Source of the DNA: JAGNRR01 sp965230665
GTDB lineage: Bacteria > Bacteroidota > Bacteroidia > Chitinophagales > Chitinophagaceae
Assembly (NCBI GenBank): GCA_965230665.1
Contig: CBDDLM010000004.1
Location: 124,001-188,000, forward strand
Length of the DNA stretch: 64,000 nucleotides
Direction: 5' to 3'
Of the stretch, positions 9,891 to 19,056 are shown in pieces (position 1 is the first letter of the stretch; each line of letters starts with the position of its first letter). Below the pieces are notes generated by a model that made no database searches, was not told the origin of the DNA, and saw only the letters and a list, made by a program, of their open reading frames with translations. The translations under genes and the position numbers were made by a program.

Positions 9891-9898
9891 TATATTTG
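9891..9898 (+). promoter_or_regulatory. Candidate -7 promoter element (TATATTTG)
   Basis: TATATTTG fits TAnnTTTG and lies 37 bases before the ATG at 9936. A short inverted repeat (AACGTA/TACGTT, 9905-9922) follows in the presumed leader. No clear -33 element was found. The gap 9735-9935 holds no gene that I can see. Confidence 0.4.
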
Positions 9899-9935
9899 TA
9901 ATAGAACGTAAAAAACTACGTTATACAAACATTAC

Positions 9936-12443
9936 ATGCGTAAGTCTATATTTCTTAAAGCCTTATTTGTACTCCAGCTGCTTGCGGTGTTTAGTTATGC
10001 TCAGCAGGTTGTACCGATAACGAATTATCTTGTAAACTCAAATGGACAAGCGGAGTTAGAAATTAACGCCAAGGCCAATCATTATTACATCCTCAAGATT
10101 CGCACTAAACGGTCTAATGATTTTGAAATCCCGACCTCAATGACGATCGGCCAAGCCGGCACCACGCTTATTACCGAGCCATTAGGAGCCTACCCCCTAG
10201 ATCATTATCAAATCTTAGAATATCCTTTAAATACACCTTTTGATACTGATCAAGATGGAATCAATGATTATACCGAGTTTACAAATGCACCTACCTTTAG
10301 TCCGTTAAACGCAGCACCTGAAATTGACTTTGTGGATGGAGTTGTACAAATCGATAGCTTTACCACCTTTAAGAAGCTATCCATCCGTAAAGACTGGGTA
10401 CAATTCTCTGAATATCTTAACGGACTAGGATTCTTTAAATTTATTATTACAGATTTTAAAACAGACAAACCTAAGGTCTATTTTATCAATACGAACACCC
10501 ATGAGTTGCATCAGAGTTTTGCGAATGCTATTCCAGGCGTGAATCATTTAGATCCTGATGTTCAAAAAGGGCAGATTGTGTATCACCCAACCAGCATTTC
10601 CAACAACGGAACAATTGGGACTTTTGCCTTTAACTATACCGGTGGTCATGGCGAAACTTTTGAAAACGTTCAACGTACACATGAACTTCTTGCAGCCAAT
10701 ATGCCATTCTTAAAAAACAACCTCTCCTACTTCGTTACTGAAAATGGTAAGGACGAATACCAAAGGGATATTGATTCGTTTAATAAATACCGCGTACCGG
10801 TGTTGAAAGAAGAAGATGTATATGCCGACGTAGATTATTGGGGGCTTAATCAAGCTGAAGGATATGGCTTCTTTAAGAAAATTGGTTTAGATGAAATACC
10901 AGGCACCAAGGATATTGTATTGTACGATGCCTTACCCAATGCTTTGCCCCGTGTAGGAGGCATTATTACATCAGTCATTCAAACGCCTTTGTCACATGTA
11001 AATTTACGGGCCATTCAGAATAAAGTACCCAATGCATTTATTCGAGATCCGCTTTCAATCGATTCCATTGCAAAACTATTAGACCATTATATCTATTTTA
11101 AAGTAGAGCAAGATCAATATACCATACGAGAAGCTTCAGTAGAAGAAGTAAATGCTTGGTTTGAAAACATTAGACCAGAAAAGGAACAAACCCCTCCTTT
11201 GAACCTATGCGTAAAGGAAATTCTACCACTTGATCAAATTGGCTTTAAGCTCTTTGATGCTTTCGGAGCTAAATGCGCAAACGTGGCCACTATGAGAACC
11301 TTTGGTTTACCAGAAGGTACTATCCCCAATGGTTATGGTATTCCTTTCTACTACTATCAGGAATTCATGAAATATAATGGATTCTTTACAGAAGCCCAAC
11401 AGATTATAAATCGTAAAGATTTTCAATTAGATCGTAATATTCGGGATAGCCTCCTTAAGGCATTTAGAAAAAAAATTCGAGCTGCCGACATGCCTACTTG
11501 GATGCGTAATGATCTGAGTGATTTACAAAAATCATTTCCTGTTGGCACCTCTATTCGTTGCAGATCAAGCACCAACAATGAAGACCTTCCTGGCTTTAAT
11601 GGAGCAGGTTTATATACTTCTAAGACACAACATCCACATGAAGGGCATATCTCAAAATCTGTAAAACAAGTCTATGCCAGCCTATGGAATTTACGGGCCT
11701 TTGAAGAACGAGATTTTTATCGAATCAATCATTTTAAGGCAAGTATGGGCGTACTCTGTCATCCAAATTTTAAAAACGAATTGTCTAATGGCGTGGGTGT
11801 CAGTACTGACCCTTTATATAATACGAACAGCACCTTTTATTTGAACACACAAATTGGTGAAGAACTCATCACCAACCCAGATAGTAATGCACGCCCCGAA
11901 GAAATTCTTTTAGACCGCGTTTCAGTTAGTTCAAACAATTACATCGTACTACAACGCTCTAATCTTGTAAAAGAAGACTCTACCATCTTAAGTGAAAAGC
12001 ATTTAAGCGAAATGAGGGATTTTCTTTCGGTTATTCATGATGAATTTGCACGTTTATATCGTGCTGAAAACAATCCAAGTTTTGCCATGGATATAGAGTA
12101 TAAGGTAACTGAAGCCAATCAACTTATTATTAAACAGGCAAGGCCTTGGGTTTCTTATGTAATTCCTGAACGCTCTGCAAATTATGAACCGGAAGAATAT
12201 AACTTACTGGTATATCCCAATCCAGCTTCTGAATGCATTAGTATAGCTTGTGAAGATTGCAACTTAGCCAAAATTAGTATCACCAGTTTAACTGGTCGAC
12301 AACTAGAAACGAAAGTCATTACAGAAGAATATGCTTCCAGTATTCATATTGGACTAAATGGTTTACCGAGTGGTATTTACATCCTAAACGCATATTTAGA
12401 AAACAATAAACGAGTGGCTTCTAGGAGATTCTATAAGCAATAG
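9936..12443 (+). CDS. Secreted dikinase-like protein (phosphohistidine plus PPDK_N ATP-grasp modules) with T9SS type A sorting domain
   Basis: An 835-residue protein with a signal peptide (to about residue 22, FSYAQQ). It has a calcium-binding-type DTDQDGINDYTEF segment near 102-114, then a swivelling phosphohistidine-like module with TPLSHVNLRAIQNKV (H354). An ATP-grasp/PPDK_N domain follows (about 440-740) with RCRSS (541-545), NEDLPGFNGAGLY and the terminal QARP (734-737). A YPNPAS-type T9SS sorting domain ends the protein (about 755-835). The order His module then ATP-grasp, and the LSHV-x-RA motif, resemble glucan water dikinases rather than classical PPDK or PEP synthase. These enzymes are normally cytosolic, so an exported copy is odd. 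Substrate and activity are unknown. Confidence 0.85.
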   Translation: MRKSIFLKALFVLQLLAVFSYAQQVVPITNYLVNSNGQAELEINAKANHYYILKIRTKRSNDFEIPTSMTIGQAGTTLITEPLGAYPLDHYQILEYPLNTPFDTDQDGINDYTEFTNAPTFSPLNAAPEIDFVDGVVQIDSFTTFKKLSIRKDWVQFSEYLNGLGFFKFIITDFKTDKPKVYFINTNTHELHQSFANAIPGVNHLDPDVQKGQIVYHPTSISNNGTIGTFAFNYTGGHGETFENVQRTHELLAANMPFLKNNLSYFVTENGKDEYQRDIDSFNKYRVPVLKEEDVYADVDYWGLNQAEGYGFFKKIGLDEIPGTKDIVLYDALPNALPRVGGIITSVIQTPLSHVNLRAIQNKVPNAFIRDPLSIDSIAKLLDHYIYFKVEQDQYTIREASVEEVNAWFENIRPEKEQTPPLNLCVKEILPLDQIGFKLFDAFGAKCANVATMRTFGLPEGTIPNGYGIPFYYYQEFMKYNGFFTEAQQIINRKDFQLDRNIRDSLLKAFRKKIRAADMPTWMRNDLSDLQKSFPVGTSIRCRSSTNNEDLPGFNGAGLYTSKTQHPHEGHISKSVKQVYASLWNLRAFEERDFYRINHFKASMGVLCHPNFKNELSNGVGVSTDPLYNTNSTFYLNTQIGEELITNPDSNARPEEILLDRVSVSSNNYIVLQRSNLVKEDSTILSEKHLSEMRDFLSVIHDEFARLYRAENNPSFAMDIEYKVTEANQLIIKQARPWVSYVIPERSANYEPEEYNLLVYPNPASECISIACEDCNLAKISITSLTGRQLETKVITEEYASSIHIGLNGLPSGIYILNAYLENNKRVASRRFYKQ

Positions 12444-12472
12444 TACTCTTACTATAATTTGCATTTTGACAA

Positions 12473-12480
12473 ATAGCTTT
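12473..12480 (+). promoter_or_regulatory. Candidate -7 promoter element (TAGCTTTG)
   Basis: TAGCTTTG matches TAnnTTTG in the 68-base gap before the ATG at 12512. The -33 element is not clear. Confidence 0.35.
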
Positions 12481-12511
12481 GTACTTTTTGAGCTCGTAAA
12501 ATAGCTCTCAC

Positions 12512-14173
12512 ATGAAACGCTTCTCTTTTATCTCATTCCTCTTTTTATTAGCTATACCGTTTATAAGTCTAGGACAATTATCTACTAGTTTAGGATTTAC
12601 CTATGGTTTGCCGCTTATGCAAGGGGCGTCATTTGATTCTTTTGTTGATCCAAACGGTAATATAGATCAGGCCAATACCTATTATACCTTTGGCAAAGGA
12701 CCATGGTTACAGGCCTACATTGGATATGATCTTACACCGTGCTTCTCCACCGATCTCGGGATACAATATCAACTGGGTAAAAACTCGTTTACCCAAACAA
12801 CGGTTACTCCTATGAATGAACAAGTATACACCTTTACCAATGGTAATAATGTGATCCTTAACCCATCGTTACGTTACAACTGTAATTTAAAAAAAATCAA
12901 ACCCTACGGAAGGTTGGGCTTGCTTCTTCCGTTAGGTGCTAAGATAAATGTCGTAGAACAGTTTCGAGGAAATGACCCCGTGCTTATGCAAAACCTTGAT
13001 TACGAAAGCGAAGCCACAATAAGCAGCAGGAATAATCTTGGTTTTAATGGAGGAATAGGTCTAGCCTATGAATTGAATCAGCGATTTTCCTGTTTTGTAG
13101 ATATCGGAGCTCAATTTTTGCAACTTAAACAAGATCGAAAAACTGTTGATCGATATGTCAATAACATCTCTATGCAGGACGAGTTAGATTTACTTCCTGT
13201 AAGCCAACGAGAATTTCTTTATGAAGATGGCATTAGCCCAGAAGATAATCAAGATCCTAACCAGCCAACAGTGTTAATACAACAGATGCAGCCTTTTTCA
13301 AATTTTGGATTGCAGGCTGGTTTACGCTTTAGAATAGACAATAAAAAACCAAATATTCCTGGCATTGATATAGTTGGCAAGGGAGAGCCACAAATATGTA
13401 GAAAGAAAAATAAAGTCAATGTAAAGAGCACCTTGTGGATTGACGATATGGACATAAAGAAAGAAACTACCTACTTAAATACCAAGTTAGCGGATAAGAG
13501 GCTTTATCCTGCCGATGAATCTAGAGTCACCATATCGCACACGATGTTTGTACAACTCAGTAATGAGTTTCCGGATGATGGAAGTTATGGTGAACCTAAA
13601 GATTCTACCAAGAGAAAATTCCGCATTGCTTCAGATTTAGATGTAGACGTATTTGTAGAAGGTGGTAAGATAAAAAATGTAAAGCGCGCTCCAATTAAAA
13701 CCCGCGGAGGCTATGAAAATTTAACGATATTTGGCGGACATGATGCACGAGTACTTATAGAAAAAAGAAATGAGGATAAATACACGTGTCGTTATATCGT
13801 CTTCGGAGATCCTCATTTTATTTTAGAACCTTCTTTTCGCCTTGTAGGATTTAGAAAATCTACACGTATATGGCATTATATCGAATTAGAGGTCACGCCG
13901 AATCCCGACTGCTCGATTAATAAACGAGTTCGTTTTCTATGCTCTAGCGCCTTCCCAAGTCACCGACTCTGGTTAGATGAGAAAGAGGTGAACTATGCAG
14001 GAAGCCCTAAAAGCACTAAGCAAGGCCACTTATTACAGCTTTGGGAAAGTCAACAGGATATGGATTTACCACCTTATGAAGTTCCTTATCTACTTAGGTT
14101 TATGGCTCCCCAACAACAAAAGTATGTACGCCCTCGTCTTTACCCCAAGCCAATCTTAGATTGGCCGAAGTAA
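12512..14173 (+). CDS. Outer-membrane beta-barrel protein with unrecognised C-terminal half
   Basis: A 553-residue protein with a signal peptide ending near ISLGQ (about residue 22). Residues about 23-275 have alternating strands and aromatic/glycine patterns of a small outer-membrane barrel (porin/OmpW-like: GLGYEL-type strands, NFGLQAGLRFRIDNK). The second half (about 290-553) is rich in Cys, Lys and charged strands and resembles no family I know. It follows the secreted dikinase-like gene by 68 bases and precedes a small secreted protein, so the three may serve a common envelope function, but each seems to have its own promoter-like element. Confidence 0.75.
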   Translation: MKRFSFISFLFLLAIPFISLGQLSTSLGFTYGLPLMQGASFDSFVDPNGNIDQANTYYTFGKGPWLQAYIGYDLTPCFSTDLGIQYQLGKNSFTQTTVTPMNEQVYTFTNGNNVILNPSLRYNCNLKKIKPYGRLGLLLPLGAKINVVEQFRGNDPVLMQNLDYESEATISSRNNLGFNGGIGLAYELNQRFSCFVDIGAQFLQLKQDRKTVDRYVNNISMQDELDLLPVSQREFLYEDGISPEDNQDPNQPTVLIQQMQPFSNFGLQAGLRFRIDNKKPNIPGIDIVGKGEPQICRKKNKVNVKSTLWIDDMDIKKETTYLNTKLADKRLYPADESRVTISHTMFVQLSNEFPDDGSYGEPKDSTKRKFRIASDLDVDVFVEGGKIKNVKRAPIKTRGGYENLTIFGGHDARVLIEKRNEDKYTCRYIVFGDPHFILEPSFRLVGFRKSTRIWHYIELEVTPNPDCSINKRVRFLCSSAFPSHRLWLDEKEVNYAGSPKSTKQGHLLQLWESQQDMDLPPYEVPYLLRFMAPQQQKYVRPRLYPKPILDWPK

Positions 14174-14217
14174 TGATAAACTCCTTGTACTCTCCATTAT
14201 TGTTTACTTTTATAGAC

Positions 14218-14736
14218 ATGAAATATATTCTTGGCGCTACATTCCTGCTCATCTTATTTATGAACTGCAATGTTTCGGTTGACATGAGCGTGTCACCTGA
14301 TGATGAAGATATTGTTGCGACGGTTGATTCAACATTGAACATTTGGCATCAAGCGGCTGCTCAAGCTGATCTTGAAACCTATATCGGTATTATGGATAGT
14401 GCTTCAGTATACATCGGAACCGATGCTTCTGAAAATTGGACAAGAAGTGAATTCGAAGAGTTTTGCACCCCCTATTTCGCGAAAAAAAAGACATGGGATT
14501 TCACACCACTTCAACGAAATATTTATCTCACAGAAAATGATGAAACAGCTTGGTTTGACGAGCTCCTCAAAACACATATGGGTACTTGCCGTGGATCGGG
14601 TGTATTGGTTTATAAGTCAGGACATTGGAAACTTAAACATTATGTTCTTTCTCTGACAATTCCAAACGACGATATAGAAGCAGTCAAAGCAGCCAAAAAG
14701 AAAAATGATGAGGCTTTTCTAGCAAGTTTTGAATAA
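14218..14736 (+). CDS. Exported SnoaL/DUF4440-like (NTF2-fold) protein
   Basis: A 172-residue protein starting at the ATG at 14218. A TTG in frame at 14161 would overlap the previous gene and put extra residues before the signal sequence. The N-terminus MKYILGATFLLILFMNCNVS is a signal peptide, perhaps of a lipoprotein with a weak lipobox (FMNC). Residues about 35-150 have the NTF2-fold pattern of SnoaL-type proteins: an early helix (TLNIWHQAAAQADLETYIGIM), a DSASVYIGTDASE strand and a final VYKSGHWKLKHYVLS strand pair. Such domains bind small ligands or act as accessory domains. Specific function unknown. Confidence 0.7.
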   Translation: MKYILGATFLLILFMNCNVSVDMSVSPDDEDIVATVDSTLNIWHQAAAQADLETYIGIMDSASVYIGTDASENWTRSEFEEFCTPYFAKKKTWDFTPLQRNIYLTENDETAWFDELLKTHMGTCRGSGVLVYKSGHWKLKHYVLSLTIPNDDIEAVKAAKKKNDEAFLASFE

Positions 14737-14813
14737 GGCTAAACTTAAACCGTCCGTACCGAAGAAAAAGCAGATTCTTCTCGTCTAACCTTCATACACT
14801 AACTTTATACGTT

Positions 14814-16385
14814 ATGAAGACAAGTTTTACTATTGCCTTTTTATTATTAAGCAGTTTAGCTTTTGCACAGCAAAATACAATTCTCCTAATAGCAGATGAT
14901 GTTAGTCCAGATTACTTCGGTTTCTATGCAAATACAGATACAGCGTATACACCCATACTAAGCGACCTAGCCACTAAAGGTGTTGTATTCGATCATGCCT
15001 GGGCATACCCTATCTGTTCACCAACCCGTTCTTCAATTTTTACAGGACGTTATGGTTTTCGCACCGGCATGGGTACCGTGGTGGCTGGGCCAACAACAAA
15101 CCAGCTAAGCATTAGTGAAACAAGTTTGGCTTCTGTACTTCGAAGTCAAACAAGCCCTCAATATGCAACGGGCTGTGTTGGAAAATGGCATTTACATTCC
15201 AAACAAGGCAATTTGAACAACCCAAGTATCATGGGTTACCAATATTACTCCGGGAATTTTGCCGGTGCCATTCAAGATTACTATGGGTACCAAAAAATAG
15301 TAAATGGTGCAATTGACACATCTATAAATTATGCAACTACTGAAACTATAAATGATGCCATCGGTTGGTTAGATACGCTGCCGAACAATCAACCTTTTTT
15401 CTTATGGATAGCCTTTAATGCTCCCCATGACCCTTTTCATAAACCACCGAATAGCTTGATTACAAATACTAGTCTGCCGGGTACAACGGGGCATATCAAT
15501 GCCAACAAAGCTGAATATTTTAAGGCAGCTATAGAAGGTCTGGATACTGAAACAGGTAGGTTGATACAATACCTTACTACAAACGGTCTGCTGGATAGCA
15601 CGAATTTTATTTTCATAGGAGATAATGGTTCTCCAGGACAAGTGAGTAAAAATCCTGTCGCGAATAGAAGTAAAGGCACAATTTATAATTATGGCGTTGA
15701 GGTACCCATGTTTATTTCGGGACCTGCTGTTGTATCACCCAACAGACGAACTCAAGAAATGGTCAGTACAGTTGACTTGTTTGCAACTATTGCAGACCTA
15801 TCTGATGTCGTCAATTGGAACCCCAATAACGTAACACAAGATAGTCGTACACTCATGCCCGTGCTTAAGAACCAAACACAGACGATACGTGGCTATCAAT
15901 TTTCAGAACAGTTTGGCACCAGCGGCACTAAAGATGGTAAAAGCATACGCAATCTCGATTATCATTTAATTCGTTTTGACTCTACACAAACGCAAGAGTT
16001 CTATAAAATTTCAACAGACTCTTTCGAAACAAATGATTTGCTTCTTTCAACAGCAAGCATGAGTCCTACTGATATAAGTAATTATCATGCGCTTTGCGAT
16101 TCCTTAAGTGCATTAACAGGTGGTGTTAGTTGTTTGCCTTTACATACGAATGATCTGATTGATCAGCAGAACGTAATACACATTTACCCGAATCCAGCCA
16201 CACAAACTCTTTATATTCAATCTGAGATTAAAATTAAGCAGCTTGATGTATATGATATGACAGGACGTCGTATACTAAGAAAACAGGGAATAAATATAAT
16301 CGAAACAGATATATCACCGTTGACCACTGGATCTTATTACATCAAAATAAATGGCGAACAAATAAGCTCATTTATCAAGCGCTAG
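14814..16385 (+). CDS. Secreted sulfatase with T9SS type A sorting domain
   Basis: A 523-residue protein with a signal peptide (cleavage near FAQ, residue 19). The alkaline-phosphatase-superfamily sulfatase core shows metal-binding D28-D29 in LLIADD, and the formylglycine motif C68-S-P70-T-R72 followed by TGRYGFRTG. Later landmarks are FFLWIAFNAPHDPFHKP and FIGDNGSPG. The Cys-type motif means the enzyme must be activated by a formylglycine-generating enzyme or anaerobic sulfatase maturase, which is not in this window. The C-terminus (IHIYPNPATQTLYIQ to SSFIKR) is a T9SS sorting domain, so it is expected on the cell surface or secreted. It likely acts on sulfated polysaccharides. The 3' end overlaps the convergent MscS gene by four bases. 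Confidence 0.9.
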   Translation: MKTSFTIAFLLLSSLAFAQQNTILLIADDVSPDYFGFYANTDTAYTPILSDLATKGVVFDHAWAYPICSPTRSSIFTGRYGFRTGMGTVVAGPTTNQLSISETSLASVLRSQTSPQYATGCVGKWHLHSKQGNLNNPSIMGYQYYSGNFAGAIQDYYGYQKIVNGAIDTSINYATTETINDAIGWLDTLPNNQPFFLWIAFNAPHDPFHKPPNSLITNTSLPGTTGHINANKAEYFKAAIEGLDTETGRLIQYLTTNGLLDSTNFIFIGDNGSPGQVSKNPVANRSKGTIYNYGVEVPMFISGPAVVSPNRRTQEMVSTVDLFATIADLSDVVNWNPNNVTQDSRTLMPVLKNQTQTIRGYQFSEQFGTSGTKDGKSIRNLDYHLIRFDSTQTQEFYKISTDSFETNDLLLSTASMSPTDISNYHALCDSLSALTGGVSCLPLHTNDLIDQQNVIHIYPNPATQTLYIQSEIKIKQLDVYDMTGRRILRKQGINIIETDISPLTTGSYYIKINGEQISSFIKR

Positions 16386-17476
16386 TCTTGCCGTATTTGA
16401 CCATGAATGTGATCTAGAATTTTCTCTTTAATGATACGTTCCGTGCGTTTATTATCGGTAAAAATGACTTTACCTGATCCTTCCATACTCGATCGAACTA
16501 AAAAGGTAATTGTATACTCTATACTTTCATCCTTAAGATCAGTTTTATAAATATTGATTACGGGATCATTACTGAGTTCATGGTCTGTTAAAAGTTGATC
16601 TCCACACTCTGAAAAAATAAATGCTTTAAGTTCTTCTATATTAAACACCATATTCTGCGGCAACCAGAAGGTGAGGTAGATGCTTATAAACTGCCGTTTG
16701 CTATGATTCACCACCGCATTATTGATCAGATCACTATTAGGAATAATAAACTCCTCGCCTCTCAACGATTTCAAAATGGTATAACGTGGTTCTATTTTCC
16801 ATACTTTACCCGTATGTCCATTAACGGTAATATAATCTTTCACCATAATTTCCTGCTCCATATTAATAATCATAGAAGCAAGAAAGTCATTAATTATATT
16901 ACGGAAAGCGAAACCTACCGCAGCTATTGAAATCGCAAAACCTGTTTTAGCCCAGTCAGATAATTCTATATCCAAACCATATACTAGCCAGACGTATACG
17001 GCTATTGGGATAATAGAATATTTCAGTGTGGCAAAAACAAATAAAACGACTTGGTCATCAAGTACCGTTTCTGTTCGTCGTACTCTAGGTAGTACTAATA
17101 GAAGTAAAAACTCATTGAGCCGTTTGGTTAAAATAACTGAAACGATAAGGTAAAGTCCGAAAACAATAGGCTTCTGGAAACGGGCCAAATAACCATCAGC
17201 TTTTAAATGACAAATTGCTAAATAAATCAGTGTCGCTATTATAAAATTCAATAAAGCAGGTAAGCTTTCATTGAACTTCTTATCTAAACTGGGACGTCTT
17301 CTAAAAAAACTTGCTTGCTGAAAGGTGGTAATAATCCACTTCCAATATAACAATATTAGAGAGGCTGGTATAAGCAGGAGTGTTTCTGGAGTATACGCTC
17401 GTCCAAAAACTATATAAACACAGAGCAAAACACATAGTACAAATAATACAACTTTGATATACCGATTCATCTTCAT
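16382..17476 (-). CDS. MscS-family mechanosensitive ion channel
   Basis: A 364-residue inner-membrane protein. Four to five hydrophobic segments occupy about residues 5-190. The pore-lining helix and signature follow (WAKTGFAISIAAVGFAFRN and INDFLASMIINMEQ), then the MscS beta domain (VKDYITVNGHTGKVWKIEPR, LRGEEFIIPNSDLINN) and a C-terminal alpha/beta domain. It should open under membrane tension to release solutes on osmotic downshock. Longer than the classical MscS because of extra N-terminal membrane helices. Convergent with and overlapping the sulfatase stop. Confidence 0.9.
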   Translation of the reverse strand: MKMNRYIKVVLFVLCVLLCVYIVFGRAYTPETLLLIPASLILLYWKWIITTFQQASFFRRRPSLDKKFNESLPALLNFIIATLIYLAICHLKADGYLARFQKPIVFGLYLIVSVILTKRLNEFLLLLVLPRVRRTETVLDDQVVLFVFATLKYSIIPIAVYVWLVYGLDIELSDWAKTGFAISIAAVGFAFRNIINDFLASMIINMEQEIMVKDYITVNGHTGKVWKIEPRYTILKSLRGEEFIIPNSDLINNAVVNHSKRQFISIYLTFWLPQNMVFNIEELKAFIFSECGDQLLTDHELSNDPVINIYKTDLKDESIEYTITFLVRSSMEGSGKVIFTDNKRTERIIKEKILDHIHGQIRQD

Positions 17477-17529
17477 CTGGGAAGATCAAATGTAAAATTA
17501 CTTTCTAAAATGTGCTGTTGTTTTTACGC

Positions 17530-17673
17530 TTATTGCTTTTTGGTAAGAAAAAGCCCTGTTATGACTAAAAAGCCAACACCGGTAAGCAATGGAGGTAACA
17601 TTCCCTTCATAACACCTAAGACAATCATAACAATGGCTACAATAACCAATAAACCTAATAGTATATTCTGCAT
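17530..17673 (-). CDS. Small two-helix membrane protein
   Basis: A 47-residue protein from the ATG at 17673 (a longer in-frame reading from 17727 is possible but unconvincing). It is almost entirely hydrophobic: MQNILLGLLVIVAIVMIVLG, a short turn with KGMLPP, then LLTGVGFLVITGLFL ending in TKKQ. This is a helical hairpin with a positive tail, typical of small inner-membrane proteins in Bacteroidota. It lies between divergent neighbours. Function unknown. Confidence 0.55.
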   Translation of the reverse strand: MQNILLGLLVIVAIVMIVLGVMKGMLPPLLTGVGFLVITGLFLTKKQ

Positions 17674-17754
17674 ACACAATAAACGTACAGGCTTAAAAGA
17701 GCTTACGAATACACAATTGAAAATCACATTTCATGCTAATTTGTGGATATCAAT

Positions 17755-17786
17755 TTTGAATATGAAGGAGTTGTAATTTAACTTTG
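17755..17786 (+). promoter_or_regulatory. Bacteroidota-type promoter
   Basis: TTTG at 17755-17758, then 20 nt, then TAACTTTG at 17779-17786: an exact fit to TTTG-N19-21-TAnnTTTG. The ATG at 17797 is only 10 bases beyond, so the transcript would have a very short leader. It should drive the small membrane protein and the glycosyltransferase behind it. Confidence 0.75.
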
Positions 17787-17796
17787 CTGGATCATT

Positions 17797-18003
17797 ATGG
17801 AAAACGAGAATCAATACATTGATAATAATGCCGATATTGAGTTAAACAAGCCTTCTAAGAGCCGTTTCTTATTTCTGCTTGGTTTCTTAGGCTTTTTCAT
17901 ATTTTTTGGTGGCTGCTGCTACGGTCTTTGGACCGAGCGATATGATAGTAATGCAGATGTAAAAGTGCCAAAGTCTTCTGAGTATACTCCTTCATACGAA
18001 TAA
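17797..18003 (+). CDS. Small single-pass membrane protein
   Basis: A 68-residue protein with a polar acidic N-terminus (MENENQYIDNNADIELNKPS), one strong transmembrane helix at about residues 24-44 (FLFLLGFLGFFIFFGGCCYGL with a CC pair) and a polar tail. It sits directly behind a consensus promoter and 3 bases ahead of a glycosyltransferase, so the two are co-transcribed. No family recognised; it may accompany the glycosyltransferase at the membrane. Confidence 0.65.
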   Translation: MENENQYIDNNADIELNKPSKSRFLFLLGFLGFFIFFGGCCYGLWTERYDSNADVKVPKSSEYTPSYE

Positions 18004-18006
18004 ACC

Positions 18007-19056
18007 GTGATCAATTGTACTGCAGATACCGCTGTGGTCATCTTGAGCTATAACGGCAAGGATTTACATAAAGATTTTCTTCCTTTAATTGTAGAAGAAG
18101 CCAATGGGCAATATGATGTAGTGCTTATTGATAATGCTTCGACTGATGATACATATGATTATGTAAAAGATCATTTCCCTACGGTAAAGCTCATTCAGCA
18201 TAAAATAAATAATGGTTTTGCTCAAGGTTATCATGACGGCCTGGTACAAATAAATGCAAAATATTTCGTGCTACTTAGTGCGGATTTCGAAGTAAGCCCT
18301 GGTTGGTTCGCCCCTTTGCATAGTACCATTAATGCTGATGATCAAATGGCAGCAATACAACCGAAAATACTTTATCAAAAGGATAAGACGCTTTTCGAAT
18401 ATGCAGGTGCTGGCGGCGGATTTATGGATAAATGGGGCTATATGTTTTGCCGAGGGCGCATATTCGACACTTTAGAAAAAGATAGCCATCAATACGATGA
18501 TACAACGGAAGTATTTTGGGCAGGTGGTGGTTGTTTTTTTGTACGGGCCGAACTTTATAAACAGCTTGGCGGATTAGATCTCGATTTCTATGCGCATATG
18601 GAAGAAATTGATCTTTGCTGGCGTATGAAAAACATAGGTTATAAAATTGGCTATTGTGGTAGAAGTACTGTATACCACGTTGGAGGTAGTGTTATAAGCT
18701 ACGGAAGCCCAATAAAGCTTTTCTATAATTACAGAAATAATTTAGCACTCTTACTTAAAAATGAAACTGGGTCGCGCCTTTGGTGGTTAATTCCATGGCG
18801 CTTGATATTAGATGGCATTAGTGCGGCACCTCATTTACTTAAAGGCGATTTCAAATCTATAGGTGCCATCATTAAGGCGCACTTTAGTTTTTATGGTATG
18901 GTTCCAAACTTGCTAAGAAAAAGAAGAGCGAACAAACGGCTTTGGCAAAACCGAAATACAAAGGGTATTTATAATAAATCAATCATTGTACAGTACTTCT
19001 TGAAAAAAAATAATGTAGCCAGCAACTTACCAGATTTCAATCCAATCAAATTATAA
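18007..19056 (+). CDS. Family 2 glycosyltransferase (WbbL/rhamnosyltransferase-like)
   Basis: A 349-residue GT-A enzyme starting with GTG at 18007, three bases after the previous stop. Landmarks are VVILSYNGKD at the N-terminus, VVLIDNASTDDT for the nucleotide-sugar site, FVLLSADFEVSPG as the DxD-like region, and the acceptor-side MEEIDLCWRMKNIGYKIGYC. A basic amphipathic C-terminus (RKRRANKRL) suggests membrane association. GT2 enzymes of this type add sugars to cell-surface polysaccharide or O-antigen. The acceptor is unknown. The 3' end overlaps the convergent YdeI-like gene by six bases. Confidence 0.88.
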   Translation: MINCTADTAVVILSYNGKDLHKDFLPLIVEEANGQYDVVLIDNASTDDTYDYVKDHFPTVKLIQHKINNGFAQGYHDGLVQINAKYFVLLSADFEVSPGWFAPLHSTINADDQMAAIQPKILYQKDKTLFEYAGAGGGFMDKWGYMFCRGRIFDTLEKDSHQYDDTTEVFWAGGGCFFVRAELYKQLGGLDLDFYAHMEEIDLCWRMKNIGYKIGYCGRSTVYHVGGSVISYGSPIKLFYNYRNNLALLLKNETGSRLWWLIPWRLILDGISAAPHLLKGDFKSIGAIIKAHFSFYGMVPNLLRKRRANKRLWQNRNTKGIYNKSIIVQYFLKKNNVASNLPDFNPIKL

